Below, piece by piece: positions 25,848 through 36,400 of a DNA stretch of 64,000 nt (positions are counted from its first letter, which is position 1; the number at the start of each line of letters is the position of its first letter). Both the position numbers and the translations under genes were made by a program. This stretch comes from Woeseiaceae bacterium. Lineage in GTDB: Bacteria; Pseudomonadota; Gammaproteobacteria; Steroidobacterales; Woeseiaceae. Location of the stretch: the NCBI GenBank assembly GCA_021773095.1, contig JAJFKR010000015.1:62001-126000 (forward strand), read 5' to 3'. Below the pieces are notes generated by a model, which did no database searches, was not told the DNA's origin, and saw only the letters and a list, made by a program, of their open reading frames with translations.

Positions 25848-26467
25848 AGTGGGGGGCCGGAGTGGAAGCGGAATATCGGGTCCGGGTCGCTGATCAGTGC
25901 CGCCTCGACTTTCTTTAGTTCCTGCAGGCGTTGTTCGATCTTTGCATCCGTCACGCCGCTCTCGGATTTCGCGAATGCGATGTAGTGCTCGAAGTGCCTT
26001 GCTTCGGAAGCCAGCAGGCCACCGTAAAACTTCCCCAGTTTCTCCGGTAAACGCGGCGCGATCCTCGCGAAACGTTCACAAGAGCGCGCCTCGATCAGCG
26101 CGCCAATCAATAGCAGGTCCAACAATTTGTACGGCTCATCTCGACGCGCCGCATCGCGCAAACCGCCCGCATATCGCGATGCCGTGAGACGTTCAAAAGG
26201 TATTTTCATGTCATCCATGATTGAACGCACTTGTTCAAAGTGCCGCAATTCTTCACGTGCGAGTCGCGACATGCGCTGTGCAAGTACAGATCGCTCCGGA
26301 TAGCGGTACAAAAATCCCAGCGCCGTTGACGCGGCCTTCAATTCGCAGTTCGCATGATCAAGCAGCATTTCAGGCAACCGCTCGGTGGCGACATCCAGCC
26401 ATTCGTCCGGTGTCGCAGAATCCAGAAAGGCCGAGATATTTTCCGGAACTTCTACACTCACAGCCAT
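25844..26467 (-). CDS. miaE: tRNA-(ms2io6A37) hydroxylase, MiaE type
   Basis: A 207-residue ferritin-like di-iron mono-oxygenase that hydroxylates the isopentenyl side chain of ms2i6A37 in tRNA. Ligand motifs are LLDHANCELKAAS (Glu, with His), REELRHFEQV (ExxH), LIEARSCERF (Glu) and ASEARHFEHYI (ExxH). It overlaps the upstream kinase gene by 10 bp. Its stop TAG sits in a REP foot. Confidence 0.93.
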   Translation of the reverse strand: MAVSVEVPENISAFLDSATPDEWLDVATERLPEMLLDHANCELKAASTALGFLYRYPERSVLAQRMSRLAREELRHFEQVRSIMDDMKIPFERLTASRYAGGLRDAARRDEPYKLLDLLLIGALIEARSCERFARIAPRLPEKLGKFYGGLLASEARHFEHYIAFAKSESGVTDAKIEQRLQELKKVEAALISDPDPIFRFHSGPPL

Positions 26468-27666
26468 TCTTCGATCTCCGCCGCCGTCTGCAGTCGATCC
26501 TCGGGCGACTTCGCCAGCATCATGTTGATCAACGCCTGGTATTGCGACAGTCGCGGTGGCAATAGCGGGATCGGGGCCTGGGCGTGTTTATAAATAATAC
26601 CCATCGCCGAGCCGCCTTTGTGCGGCTTCTCGCCGGTCAGTAGCTCAAAGAAAATTACGCCCAGACTGTAAATATCACTGCGCTCATCAACATTGGAACC
26701 GTGCCCTTGCTCCGGACTCATGTAATAAGGTGTTCCGAAAATTTCTCCCTTGTCCGTTATTGCAGTTTCGAGCTTGACGCGCTTTGCCAGGCCGAAGTCG
26801 ATCAGCGCGACGGTGCTGTTCTTTCGCAACATGATATTTCCGGGCTTTAGATCACGATGCAGCACATGCTTTTTATGCACAGCCGACAGCGCACTCGCAA
26901 TCTGTCGCAGATATCGGACCGCGTCCCGTCGGCTCACGCCTGCCTCGATTTTGTGCCGCAAATCTCCGCCGTCGAGGTACTCCATCGCGATGTGCGCATG
27001 GTCATCACCGACACCAAGATCGTAAATTTTCACTATGTTCGGATGATCCATTTCCGCGATCGTCTCGTACTCCTGCAAGAAACGATCGAAAGCCCCGATA
27101 CTGTCTCCGTGCTCCGGCATCTGCCGCAACACCTTAAGTACTACCTGCAGGTGCGTTGATTCGCGCTCGGCAAGATATACGCCGGAATGCTCGGTCGATC
27201 CCAGCTTGCGCATGAATCGATAACCCTTGATCAGCGGGTGGATGCCGGTACGAAGGTCGCCGACCAGCATGGACCCGGTCGACGTTATGCTTTTGTTGGC
27301 CAGCAAAACCTCGCTGATGCCGATAATCAAAGAGTCATGATTCAGGTGATCGCGCATGAAATGCGCGTCGGGGTGCAGGTCTATGGCCGCCTGTTCATCG
27401 TCGGCAGTGCCAAAATAAACCACCGGTGGGAAATGTCTACGCTGTACAAATCGCGTCAGAACGTCAATTCCATCACGATCCTCACCGTGCGAGGAACCCA
27501 GCAAAATGACATCGTTTCCGGCCCCTCCGAATTCATCCGGCAGGTGACCGGCCGCCGTCGGGTCGTATGCAGAAATGATTGCGTCGGGCCAATGTGTAGT
27601 GACGTGGTGCATGAGCAAGCTGCGGAAGTCCGCATGCTCGTCGATGATCATGAAGCGGATGCTCAC
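26458..27666 (-). CDS. Serine/threonine protein kinase with N-terminal degenerate receiver domain
   Basis: A 402-residue soluble protein, GTG start. Residues 1-125 have a receiver fold (FMIIDEHADFRSLL, DVILLG), but the phospho-acceptor aspartate is replaced by Gly57, so it should not be phosphorylated normally. Residues 148-402 are a Hanks-type kinase: Lys178, HRDLKPGN (270-277), DFG (290-292) and SPEQ (317-320). The glycine loop KLGSTEHSGVY is imperfect. There is no transmembrane segment. It shares an operon with miaE. A short hairpin (27673-27687) lies just upstream of the weakly preceded GTG; an ATG at 27651 is an alternative start. Confidence 0.88.
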   Translation of the reverse strand: MSIRFMIIDEHADFRSLLMHHVTTHWPDAIISAYDPTAAGHLPDEFGGAGNDVILLGSSHGEDRDGIDVLTRFVQRRHFPPVVYFGTADDEQAAIDLHPDAHFMRDHLNHDSLIIGISEVLLANKSITSTGSMLVGDLRTGIHPLIKGYRFMRKLGSTEHSGVYLAERESTHLQVVLKVLRQMPEHGDSIGAFDRFLQEYETIAEMDHPNIVKIYDLGVGDDHAHIAMEYLDGGDLRHKIEAGVSRRDAVRYLRQIASALSAVHKKHVLHRDLKPGNIMLRKNSTVALIDFGLAKRVKLETAITDKGEIFGTPYYMSPEQGHGSNVDERSDIYSLGVIFFELLTGEKPHKGGSAMGIIYKHAQAPIPLLPPRLSQYQALINMMLAKSPEDRLQTAAEIEEWL

Positions 27667-27700
27667 CGGGATGCGGCTAGCAGCCGCTCGTTCGGTGTGG

Positions 27701-27723
27701 TCGCGCGCTGGGCGCGCTCCTAC
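27701..27723 (-). repeat. REP element c
   Basis: A single minus-strand copy of the GTAGGAGCGCGCC family between purF and the kinase gene. The TAG of its foot (27722-27720) is the stop codon of purF, preceded by CTG. Confidence 0.88.
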
Positions 27724-29231
27724 AGGGCGACGACTTTGGGGCCGTGGTCGTGTTGGGTTGCGCGCTTTTGTTTTGCAGCATCGTTCCGACGCTCTTCGAG
27801 CTCATGCAGGTACTCATCGGTGACATCTCCGGTCACATATTCGCCCGAGAAGCACGAGGTATCAAACTCGGTGATGGCGGAATTTCCGTGCCTTACAGAC
27901 CGAATCAAGCCATTCAGGTCCTGATAGATCAATCGGTCGGCACCGATGAGGTCCTCGATCTCCTCAACCGTCCGGCCATTGGCAATCAGCTCGGCAGCCG
28001 CTGGCATATCAATTCCGTACACATTTGGATAGCGAACCGGCGGCGCGGCCGACGCGAAATAGACTTTCGCGGCACCCGCTTCGCGCGCCAGCTTTATAAT
28101 TTGCTTCGAGGTCGTACCACGAACAATCGAATCATCAACGAGAAGAACGTTCTTATTACGAAATTCGAGGTCAATGGCATTCAGCTTGCGACGGACGGAT
28201 TTCTTGCGTTCTTCCTGTCCCGGCATGATGAAGGTACGACCGATATAACGGTTCTTGATGAAGCCTTCCCGGTATTTGACGCCCAGGTGATAGGCAACCT
28301 GTAACGCGGAAGTGCAGCTCGTATCCGGGATCGGAATAACAACATCAATATCGTGATCGGGAAAATCCCGCACGATTTTTCCGGCGAGCTGCTCGCCCAT
28401 CCGCAATCTCGCTTTGTAGACAGACAGATCGTCCAGGATTGAATCCGGCCGTGCGAAGTAAACGTATTCGAAAATGCAGGGCGTATGTGCTGTCGTCCCC
28501 GAAAACTCCTGGCAATGCAGAGAACCGTCGTTTTCGATCACGACACATTCTCCCGGATTGATATCCCTTACACGCGAGAACTGCAGTATGTCCAGTGCAA
28601 CGCTTTCCGAGGCCACTGCATGATCCGTCCGGCCACCAACCTCGCGCTCGCCGAGGACAAGTGGTCGAATTCCGTTCGGATCACGAAACGCTACAATGCC
28701 GTACCCAACGATCAGCGCCACAACGGCATAACCGCCTTTACAACGCCTGTGCAGTGCTTCAATAGCAGCAAATATGTTTTTTGCTGTCGGTTTGCCGTTC
28801 ACACGCATCTGCAATTCGTGCGCGAATACGTTAAGCAGAACTTCCGAGTCCGAATTGGTGCTCAGGTGTCGACGGTCCTGCCGGATCAGCAGCTCGGTGA
28901 GCTCGTCGTGATTCGTAAGATTACCGTTATGCGCGAGACAGATGCCGTACGGCGAATTCACATAGAACGGTTGCGCCTCGGACGACTTCGATCCTCCGGC
29001 CGTCGGGTAGCGAACATGGCCGATACCGACATTACCCTCAAGGCGCATCATATGCCGGCTACGGAACACGTCACGAACCAGGCCGTTGCCCTTGCGTTGT
29101 TTGAGTCCGCGCTCACCGCTCCAGGTGACGATGCCGGCTGCATCCTGGCCTCGGTGTTGCATCACTGTCAGGGCGTCATACAGTGCCTGACCGGCGGGGT
29201 TCGCGCTAACCATTCCAACTACGCCGCACAT
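27720..29231 (-). CDS. purF: Amidophosphoribosyltransferase
   Basis: A 503-residue enzyme of the first committed step of purine synthesis, making phosphoribosylamine from PRPP and glutamine. Cys2 of MCGVVGMVS is the N-terminal nucleophile, so there is no propeptide. The glutaminase domain has [10 protein letters not shown] and AHNGNLTN. The phosphoribosyltransferase domain has [18 protein letters not shown], the PRPP loop. The length fits E. coli PurF (505). It follows cvpA, as in many gammaproteobacteria. Its stop codon lies in a REP foot. Confidence 0.98.
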   Translation of the reverse strand: MCGVVGMVSANPAGQALYDALTVMQHRGQDAAGIVTWSGERGLKQRKGNGLVRDVFRSRHMMRLEGNVGIGHVRYPTAGGSKSSEAQPFYVNSPYGICLAHNGNLTNHDELTELLIRQDRRHLSTNSDSEVLLNVFAHELQMRVNGKPTAKNIFAAIEALHRRCKGGYAVVALIVGYGIVAFRDPNGIRPLVLGEREVGGRTDHAVASESVALDILQFSRVRDINPGECVVIENDGSLHCQEFSGTTAHTPCIFEYVYFARPDSILDDLSVYKARLRMGEQLAGKIVRDFPDHDIDVVIPIPDTSCTSALQVAYHLGVKYREGFIKNRYIGRTFIMPGQEERKKSVRRKLNAIDLEFRNKNVLLVDDSIVRGTTSKQIIKLAREAGAAKVYFASAAPPVRYPNVYGIDMPAAAELIANGRTVEEIEDLIGADRLIYQDLNGLIRSVRHGNSAITEFDTSCFSGEYVTGDVTDEYLHELEERRNDAAKQKRATQHDHGPKVVAL

Positions 29232-29240
29232 AGTTTGTCT

Positions 29241-29774
29241 CTACAATTCGGTCGGCAGATCAACGGGCAATTCATCCGCAACATCATCCGGTACAATCAG
29301 TTCGTAGCCAACGGGCGCCATGACTTTGATCCAGTCGGCGACCACCTCAAAATGCGGCAGCAATCGAGACTGCAACCACCAATCGTCATTGTCGAATCCG
29401 GAGAACTGCCCGCCAATCACCAGCAGTGCGACCAGTACAATGCCGCGCAACGCGCCAAACAATGAACCGAGCATGCGATCGAGACCGCTCAGCACTGACA
29501 AACGAACCAGTTTGGAAACGCCCCAGCCGAACAGCCCGCCAATAGACAATACGATGGCGAAGACCAGAATGCGCCCAAACCAGGTCTGCGCCCCTTCGGA
29601 GGTCAGCCAGCTTTGCGAGACTTCACCAACAGCCGGTCCAAAATACAACGAGGCCCAGATCGCGACCACCAGCGTCACGATGGAGATAGCCTCTTTCACG
29701 AAGCCGCGCACGAATCCGATAATGATGGACGCGAGCAGCGCTATGGCGATGATTATGTCGATGATCGGCATCAA
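29241..29774 (-). CDS. cvpA: CvpA family inner-membrane protein
   Basis: A 177-residue protein with four transmembrane segments: IDIIIAIALLASIIIGFVRG (4-23), AISIVTLVVAIWASLYFG (28-46), FGRILVFAIVLSIGGLFGWG (66-85) and GALRGIVLVALLVIGG (107-122). This is the standard CvpA layout. E. coli CvpA is needed for colicin V export and helps bile and biofilm phenotypes. It is located immediately upstream of purF (9 bp). Confidence 0.95.
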   Translation of the reverse strand: MMPIIDIIIAIALLASIIIGFVRGFVKEAISIVTLVVAIWASLYFGPAVGEVSQSWLTSEGAQTWFGRILVFAIVLSIGGLFGWGVSKLVRLSVLSGLDRMLGSLFGALRGIVLVALLVIGGQFSGFDNDDWWLQSRLLPHFEVVADWIKVMAPVGYELIVPDDVADELPVDLPTEL

Positions 29775-29829
29775 AGATGTCGTCTGTAGCTCGGCACGGG
29801 CAAGGATGGGAGGAGAGTCTAGCAGATCA

Positions 29830-30429
29830 TCAGGGATGCGGTACCACTTGTCCCTTACGATTCACTTTCAGGAGTCTCGCGGCCATCGCTTCGGCGCTCT
29901 CGCGGTCCTTTTGTGGGCCGATCCGAACCCGATGCAACTGGCCGGAGCTCGTTTGCAACTGGCTCAGGAATGCCGCGTAACCCTGTTTTCTGAGGCCCGC
30001 AGCGAGTTTTTCGGCATTCTCCTTATTCGAAAAACTACCGAGTTGTACCGCCCACATCCCGGTCGTCGACGCTACCGGTTTCGGTGCCTCTTCCTGGATC
30101 GGCGGCAGGTCTTTCTGCTCTTCGCGCGCGCTTGTGTTATCAGGGACCGGAAGTGGGGTCGGTTGGCCGGCCTCGGGCTCTGCCACCGACTGCGGTCTTG
30201 TCTCGGATTCCTTCGCCGCAGCATTTGTCGTGGGGATCGGCTTCGACCGTTCGCGATTCAGAACAACGGTCTTTGTGTCCTGGTCTTCCTGCCCCGGTAA
30301 CAAGACACGCTGCGAGACGATCTCGCCATCCTCCGGCGGTCCGTCGAGGAAAATGGGTACGACGAGCACCACAAGAATAACCAATACAATTGCGCCGATA
30401 ATTCGTTCTTTCAAAGCTCGTTCCATCAT
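29830..30429 (-). CDS. SPOR domain cell-division protein, DedD-like
   Basis: A 199-residue type II membrane protein. One transmembrane helix at about 10-27 (IGAIVLVILVVLVVPIFL) is followed by a proline-rich linker and a C-terminal SPOR domain (WAVQLGSFSNKENAEKLA, residues 125-195). SPOR domains bind denuded glycan strands at the septum. Its position between folC and cvpA matches dedD in E. coli. The start overlaps the folC stop (ATGA). Confidence 0.9.
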   Translation of the reverse strand: MMERALKERIIGAIVLVILVVLVVPIFLDGPPEDGEIVSQRVLLPGQEDQDTKTVVLNRERSKPIPTTNAAAKESETRPQSVAEPEAGQPTPLPVPDNTSAREEQKDLPPIQEEAPKPVASTTGMWAVQLGSFSNKENAEKLAAGLRKQGYAAFLSQLQTSSGQLHRVRIGPQKDRESAEAMAARLLKVNRKGQVVPHP

Positions 30430-31745
30430 ATTTTTGGTCGCGAATCCAGCACTCCGTCAAGGTCGTATCGATGGAGTACTGCCAGCCGATCGAGTACGGG
30501 ACCTACGGTAAGAAACGATCCCGTGGCGAGTATTCTGTCATTTTCTGACGCGCTGCGCCGCGCAAATTCGATCGCTTCACCGGCAGACTCGGCGACCAGG
30601 CAGGCACAATCCGCAAGATTCGATATTTGCCGGGCCAGTTCATTGGCCGGCACGGCGCGAGGACTCTCGACTGTCATTGCCACCCAGCGATCTACACATT
30701 TAGCCAGAGGTCCGATCACTCCCCGTACATCTTTATCATTCAGCATGCCGACTATGGCGATTGTCGCATCCGCAGACTCCATGGAATTCAGCGTTTCCGC
30801 CAGCATTTCCGCCGCTGCAGGGTTGTGCGCGACGTCAATCACCCACTCGTGGCTGTCGAAAACCAGGCGCTGAGACCGGCCTCTAAGCGAGACTGACGGT
30901 AATACGTGATTGACGAACTCGGTATCAAACCTGGCCGCGAGTCCCGCCGCATCGAGCAAAGCCAAAACCGCTGCTGCGTTGCCCCGCTGAAACTCACCCG
31001 CCAGGCCCGGTCGCCGCAGGTCATGCAATTCAATATCGGGCCCGCGCCAGCTCCAGCTTTGATCGTCACCGACCCGGGAATCGAAATCGCGTCCCGCGAG
31101 CAGCAATATCGCTCCGCTCGCCTCGGCCTGCTGCCGGATCGCCTTCGGCACATCAGCACCTGCGAAGACCGTCGGAATTCCACGCCGCATGATGCCTGCC
31201 TTCTCGACGGCGATCGTTTCGACATCATCACCGAGCCAGTCACAGTGATCCAGCGAAACGTTTGTGATCAATGATGCTGTTGGCTCAATCGCATTGCTCG
31301 CGTCCAGGCGACCGCCCAATCCGACCTCAAGTATCCAGACGTCGAGGTCGGCCGCAGCGAAAACGACCGTTGCTGCCAGCGTGCCAAATTCGAAATAGGT
31401 TAGTTCCGTATCGCCACGAGCCGCTTCGACCTTTTCGAAAGCCGCGATGATTTGCGCGTCGCCGGCAGCAACGCCATTCACGACAATGCGTTCGTTATAG
31501 CGACTAATGTGCGGCGACGTGTACGCACCAACGCAGAGCCCCGACGCCCGCAACAAAGCGTCTGCCATTGCAACACTGGAACCTTTACCGTTCGTGCCCG
31601 CGATCAGAAGGACCTCCGCCGGCCGATTAAGCTCCAGGCACTCTAGAACGTGCTTCACGCGTTCGAGACCCAGGTTAATTTCTGTTGGCGACAGCGTCTC
31701 CAGCCACGTCAGCCAATCGGACAATGGCGAGACGGCGGACAGCAC
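30426..31745 (-). CDS. folC: Folylpolyglutamate synthase / dihydrofolate synthase
   Basis: A 439-residue Mur-ligase family enzyme that makes dihydrofolate and adds glutamates to folates. The P-loop is AGTNGKGSSVAM (47-59), the conserved YTSPHISRYNERI follows, and the ILEVGLGGRLDASN and VIDVAHNPAA motifs are intact. Its position between accD and the SPOR gene is conserved. Confidence 0.97.
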   Translation of the reverse strand: MLSAVSPLSDWLTWLETLSPTEINLGLERVKHVLECLELNRPAEVLLIAGTNGKGSSVAMADALLRASGLCVGAYTSPHISRYNERIVVNGVAAGDAQIIAAFEKVEAARGDTELTYFEFGTLAATVVFAAADLDVWILEVGLGGRLDASNAIEPTASLITNVSLDHCDWLGDDVETIAVEKAGIMRRGIPTVFAGADVPKAIRQQAEASGAILLLAGRDFDSRVGDDQSWSWRGPDIELHDLRRPGLAGEFQRGNAAAVLALLDAAGLAARFDTEFVNHVLPSVSLRGRSQRLVFDSHEWVIDVAHNPAAAEMLAETLNSMESADATIAIVGMLNDKDVRGVIGPLAKCVDRWVAMTVESPRAVPANELARQISNLADCACLVAESAGEAIEFARRSASENDRILATGSFLTVGPVLDRLAVLHRYDLDGVLDSRPKI

Positions 31746-31753
31746 GATTAGGC

Positions 31754-32629
31754 TTATTGTACTGCGGTTTCGGCCGGGGCAGCGCGACCCGCAAATTTGG
31801 CCAGTAGATTGCCGATCTCATCGCGCAACCTGCGCCGGTCAACAATCATGTCGATCGCGCCATGATCCAGCAAAAATTCACTGCGCTGAAACCCCTCCGG
31901 TAAGCGTTCACGGACGGTTTGCTCGATGACGCGGGGTCCTGCGAAGCCGATCAGTGCATTTGGCTCAGCAATATTCACATCACCCAGCATAGCCAGGCTC
32001 GCGGAGACGCCGCCCGTTGTAGGATCCGTCAGGACCGACACATAGGGTAGACCCTGCTTAGCAAGGTTCGCCAGCGCCGATGACGTCTTGGCCATTTGCA
32101 ACAATGAAAACAGCGCCTCCTGCATACGCGCCCCGCCACTTGCGGCGAAGGAAATCATCGGCATGTTGTTTTGTGCAGCGTAATTCGCGGCACGCGCAAA
32201 TTTCTCTCCCACAACAGAACCCATCGACCCGCCCATGAATGCAAATTCAAAAGCGCAGACGACCACCGGATTCCCCAACAGAGTTCCTGCCGTGCTGACC
32301 AACGCATCTTTCTCGCCGGTTTTCTTTTGCGCCGCAATGATTCGGTCGCGATAGCGTTTACTGTCTTTGAATTTGAGCGGATCCTCTGGCTCCAGCTGCC
32401 CCGACAACTCCTCTTGAGAATCGGGATCGAGGAAATACTCAAGGCGTTTGCGCGCACCAATTCGCATGTGGTGGTCGCATTTAGGACAGACCTGAAGATT
32501 GCGTTCCAACTCATTGCGATACAGCTGCGCATCGCATCGGGCACATTTGATCCAAACACCTTCAGGCACCGACTTGCTGCGATTTTCGGTGCTGATGCGC
32601 GACGGCATTAGTTTTTCGAACCAGCTCAT
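31754..32629 (-). CDS. accD: Acetyl-CoA carboxylase carboxyltransferase subunit beta
   Basis: A 291-residue protein from [12 protein letters not shown], the typical AccD start; an in-frame ATG at 32695 would overlap truA and is rejected. A zinc ribbon (CARC...CPKC) at about 28-49 is followed by the carboxyltransferase crotonase-like fold ([34 protein letters not shown]). With AccA it transfers carboxyl from biotin to acetyl-CoA. trpF, which usually lies between truA and accD in pseudomonads, is absent: only 32 bp separate them. Confidence 0.97.
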   Translation of the reverse strand: MSWFEKLMPSRISTENRSKSVPEGVWIKCARCDAQLYRNELERNLQVCPKCDHHMRIGARKRLEYFLDPDSQEELSGQLEPEDPLKFKDSKRYRDRIIAAQKKTGEKDALVSTAGTLLGNPVVVCAFEFAFMGGSMGSVVGEKFARAANYAAQNNMPMISFAASGGARMQEALFSLLQMAKTSSALANLAKQGLPYVSVLTDPTTGGVSASLAMLGDVNIAEPNALIGFAGPRVIEQTVRERLPEGFQRSEFLLDHGAIDMIVDRRRLRDEIGNLLAKFAGRAAPAETAVQ

Positions 32630-32661
32630 TTCGACATGATATCCGTATAGTTTCAGTACAG

Positions 32662-33432
32662 CTAGTGTGGTGTGGTAACGGCTGGCCCGAGACATCCAGC
32701 AGGGTAATCAACGGACGTCAGTGTCAGCCCGTGCGGCGGCGCCGCGATCCCGCCTTGCTTGCGGTCCCGGCTGTCCAATACCTCCGCAATCCACTCAGTG
32801 GATCGTTCCCCCTCGCCGACGCTGGCAAGCGTACCGGTGATGTTTCGCACCATGTGCTGCAGGAACGCGTTCGCCGACACCTGCAGCGTAATCCAGTCGC
32901 CGGCGCGTTGAATGGAGATATCGGTGATATTGCGATGTGGCGTATTCGCGCGGCATCCTGCAGCTCGGAATGCCGAAAAATCGTGTTCTCCCAGTAAATG
33001 CTGCGCGGCCTCGTGCATACGAGCGGCATCCAGAGGCTTGTATACCCACCAGGCGCGATGCCGGTGCAGCGCCGAGCGCTCAAGGCGATTCAGAATTCGG
33101 TAGCGGTAGTGACGACCGGATGCGCTAAAGCGCGCATGAAAGTCATCACCGACATGTCGGGACCACATAACACTTATGTCGTCCGGCAAATTACTGTTCG
33201 CGCCGAGTAACCAGCCACGATCATCCCGACTGCTGCTGGTGTCGAAATGTACGACCTGTCCAGTCGCGTGAACACCGGTGTCAGTACGACCGGCGCAGGT
33301 CACTTCGACCGTGTGGTCGGCGACCCGATTGAGGGCTTCCTCCAAACGCTGTTGCACACCGAGCCCGGTCTTCTGGCGTTGCCAGCCGTTGTACGCGGTA
33401 CCGTCGTACTCAATACCGAGCGCAATGCGCAT
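32662..33432 (-). CDS. truA: tRNA pseudouridine(38-40) synthase
   Basis: A 256-residue TruA. The catalytic aspartate is in [10 protein letters not shown] (residue about 51). Conserved NGWQRQ and [10 protein letters not shown] context and the C-terminal [11 protein letters not shown] motif are present. It modifies uridines in the anticodon arm. It lies downstream of fimV by 20 bp, a pseudomonad-like arrangement. Confidence 0.97.
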   Translation of the reverse strand: MRIALGIEYDGTAYNGWQRQKTGLGVQQRLEEALNRVADHTVEVTCAGRTDTGVHATGQVVHFDTSSSRDDRGWLLGANSNLPDDISVMWSRHVGDDFHARFSASGRHYRYRILNRLERSALHRHRAWWVYKPLDAARMHEAAQHLLGEHDFSAFRAAGCRANTPHRNITDISIQRAGDWITLQVSANAFLQHMVRNITGTLASVGEGERSTEWIAEVLDSRDRKQGGIAAPPHGLTLTSVDYPAGCLGPAVTTPH

Positions 33433-33452
33433 GCGAGTCCCAGCTACGCTAT

Positions 33453-36400
33453 CTAGCTGGGCAGAGAGTCCAGCAATTGCTGAGCCTGCTGTTTCTGTGG
33501 CTCGTCACCCTCGTCCAGCACTTCCTCGAGGATGCTGCGCGCACCCGCCGGGTCGCCCATATCGACGTAGGCTCGCGCCAGATCGAGCTTCGTACCAACT
33601 TCCGTCATCGTACGCGCTTCGTGCAGATCGCCGCTCATGTCCTCCGGAGCCAGCGACATCGTCGGCACTTCTGCCGTCTCCTCGGTCAGCTCAGGACGCG
33701 GTTGCTCAACCGTCGCATCGTCACGCGGCTGCTCGATCGTGTCACCCATCTCGCTGACCTGCAAAGCCGCGGTCAGGTCGTCCAGATCCAGATCGACATC
33801 GGTTCCGGCAATCGCCGGCGCTTCGGCTGTCGCGTCAAGGTCCATGTTGCTTGTGAATGCGTCTGGTGGCAGTGCCTCTGTTTTTGCGAAGTCAAAATCG
33901 TCGTCATCATCCAGCGGCGCCAACAGGGTCTCGGCATCGGGCGGCAGATCATCCGCCGGATCGTCGCCTGCCCCCGGCGCCAGCAGGGTCGCATCAGTCT
34001 CAGACAGTTCGCCCGCAATATCCGCCGCAGTTTCTACAGCCATATCGTCGCTGAGTACCTGTGTAAGACCCGTAGCATCCAGCAGGCTGTCGTCGATGCC
34101 AACGTCAGTCGGCTCCGGCTCGTCCTGCCCCGATTCCGCCGATACCATCGGGTTTTGCCCGGTTTCATCAGCAGCGAGACGCATACCAGAACTTTCAAGA
34201 TCACTTAAGTCCAGTCCCTCGACGAGACCGGTCGCGTCCGGGTCCAACTCAGGATTCTTGCCAGTTACATCGGTAACATCGATATCACTCAAGGCTTCAT
34301 CAATTCCGGTATCGGAAAGTGCCTCGTTCGTTCCTGTGGCGTCCAGATCTTCCATCGACGCGGCTTCCGTGTCCGATACGCCATCGATATCAAGATCCAG
34401 ATCGTCGAGATTGATCTCTGCAGTCTCTTCTGCATCCATGCCACTATCCACAATCACCTGTTCGAGAGAAGCATCATCGAGTGACGGCAATTCGGACGTA
34501 CTCTCGCCCGTAGTAGAGAACGTCTCTTCGATTGTCGGGCTATCGCCTGCCAGGGCTGGCATTTCTGCCGTCGCGTCGGTCATCGTAGATTCTATGGTCG
34601 GCGTTTCGGCCGTGATATCGAGATCGAAATCAACGACATCGTCTCCCCCCGACTCCACGGCTTCGTCGAAATTAAAATCGACGTCATCAGGCTCTGCACC
34701 CAGATCAACAACATCAGCCGCGCCACTATCCTCGGCGCCGAAATCCATATCCAGCGCCCCGGCGTCATCACCTCCCTCATCAAACGAGAGGTCGACCGCT
34801 TTGGTCGCACCAAGCAGTTCGGCGCCCGCAAACATGTCGTGATCGGCCGCAATCTGCTGCCCCATAATCACTATCTTGTCCCACTCGTCGTTGTCATCGT
34901 CGCCAACTGACGCCTTGAGTCGGGTCGCGGCATCGACAAAGGCGTCCCGATTGCCCCAGACAAAGTAGATTTCGCACAACTTGGCCATCAATGCCTTGTC
35001 CGACGAATCGCTCTCCAATGCACCGTTGATAAGGTCGGCAGCCTGATCATACAGACCGTAGGCCATATGGAAATCAGCCTCTGCGATCGGATCTGTCTGA
35101 TCCAGATTGACGGCCGTTTCACTGCTGAAGGTATCTTCCAGAGAGCCGAAAGCCCCCGACGCTTCTTCTGCCTCGGCAGCAATATCCGCTACCGGTGCTT
35201 CAACCGTATCTTCAACCGTTTCCTCCACAATCGGGTGAACGCCGGAGTCCTGCTCGACTACAACGATTGCGTCATCGGGTGTCGGTGCCTGCATGGTAGA
35301 CGTCGCCGAAATCGCGGTCGCCGCCATATCGTCAGCATCCAGGGTCTCCCAGGGACGATCATTGTCATCGTCATCGTCACCACGCCGCATGAACCAGATC
35401 AGTCCACCGACGACCAGCACCAGCGCACCGATTATGATGCCCCAAAAACCGGTCAGGAATTCGATCACCGTGTCGACGATGCTCTTTTCACCAGCCGACG
35501 ACGAGGTGGTTACAACGTCGCTGGGCGTGGTTGTGACGACGGTATCTGTAGCAGCTGCGTCGGTATCATCCGTGACCACCGGGTCCGTCGAATCATCGAC
35601 AAACAGGTCGTCAATTCCAGCGTCATCCGCGTCCACATCATCAACAATTGTGTCGTCAACGAGTGAATCATCGACCAGTGGGTCGTCGACAATCGTGTCA
35701 TCAACCGTGTCGTCAACCGGCGGTTCGTAAATTTCGCCACGAATATCCGCAAGTTCCTGCCGCAACGCGGCCAGTTCGTTATCACGAATTTCGATCAGGG
35801 ATTTCTGATTTGGCACGTCTGCAGCTTCCAAATCTGCGATACGGCCTTCAATTTCCTGCTCACGTGATTGCGGCTCGTAGGTCGACGAATCGTCTGCATA
35901 ATCACCACCCACCGGATCTTCGTCGGGTGGCACGAGTGTCAGGCTGGGCCGGCTCGATTGCTGTGGTGGCGTGTAACCCGATGCGCCGCCCCAGGCGCTG
36001 TGGTGGCGCTGCACTTCGCTTAGCGCATCACCTCGACTTATCTGGAAGACCTCGTCCGCGCTCGGAATGCGCAAACTTGCGCCCGCATTCAGTACGTTGA
36101 TATTGCCGCCAAACGCCGCGGGATTCGCCTCAAATATGGCCAGCATGGTCTGATTTATCGTTAACCGGCCATCGGGTCGATTACGGGCCGCGAGACCCCA
36201 AAGCGTTTCGCCACGCTGAACGATCAGGTCACCGCCATCGGTCGTGCCATACGGCGAATCGTCGACCGTGGGTTGTGGCCTCGGCTCCGGTGGCGATTCA
36301 TAATCGGAATCCGAGACGCTACTGGTGTCGCTGCTGCCTGAATCATTCGTTCGTGCCGGCTGAGATGGCTGCGGTGCCGGGCGAGCTTGCTGCCGCGTCG

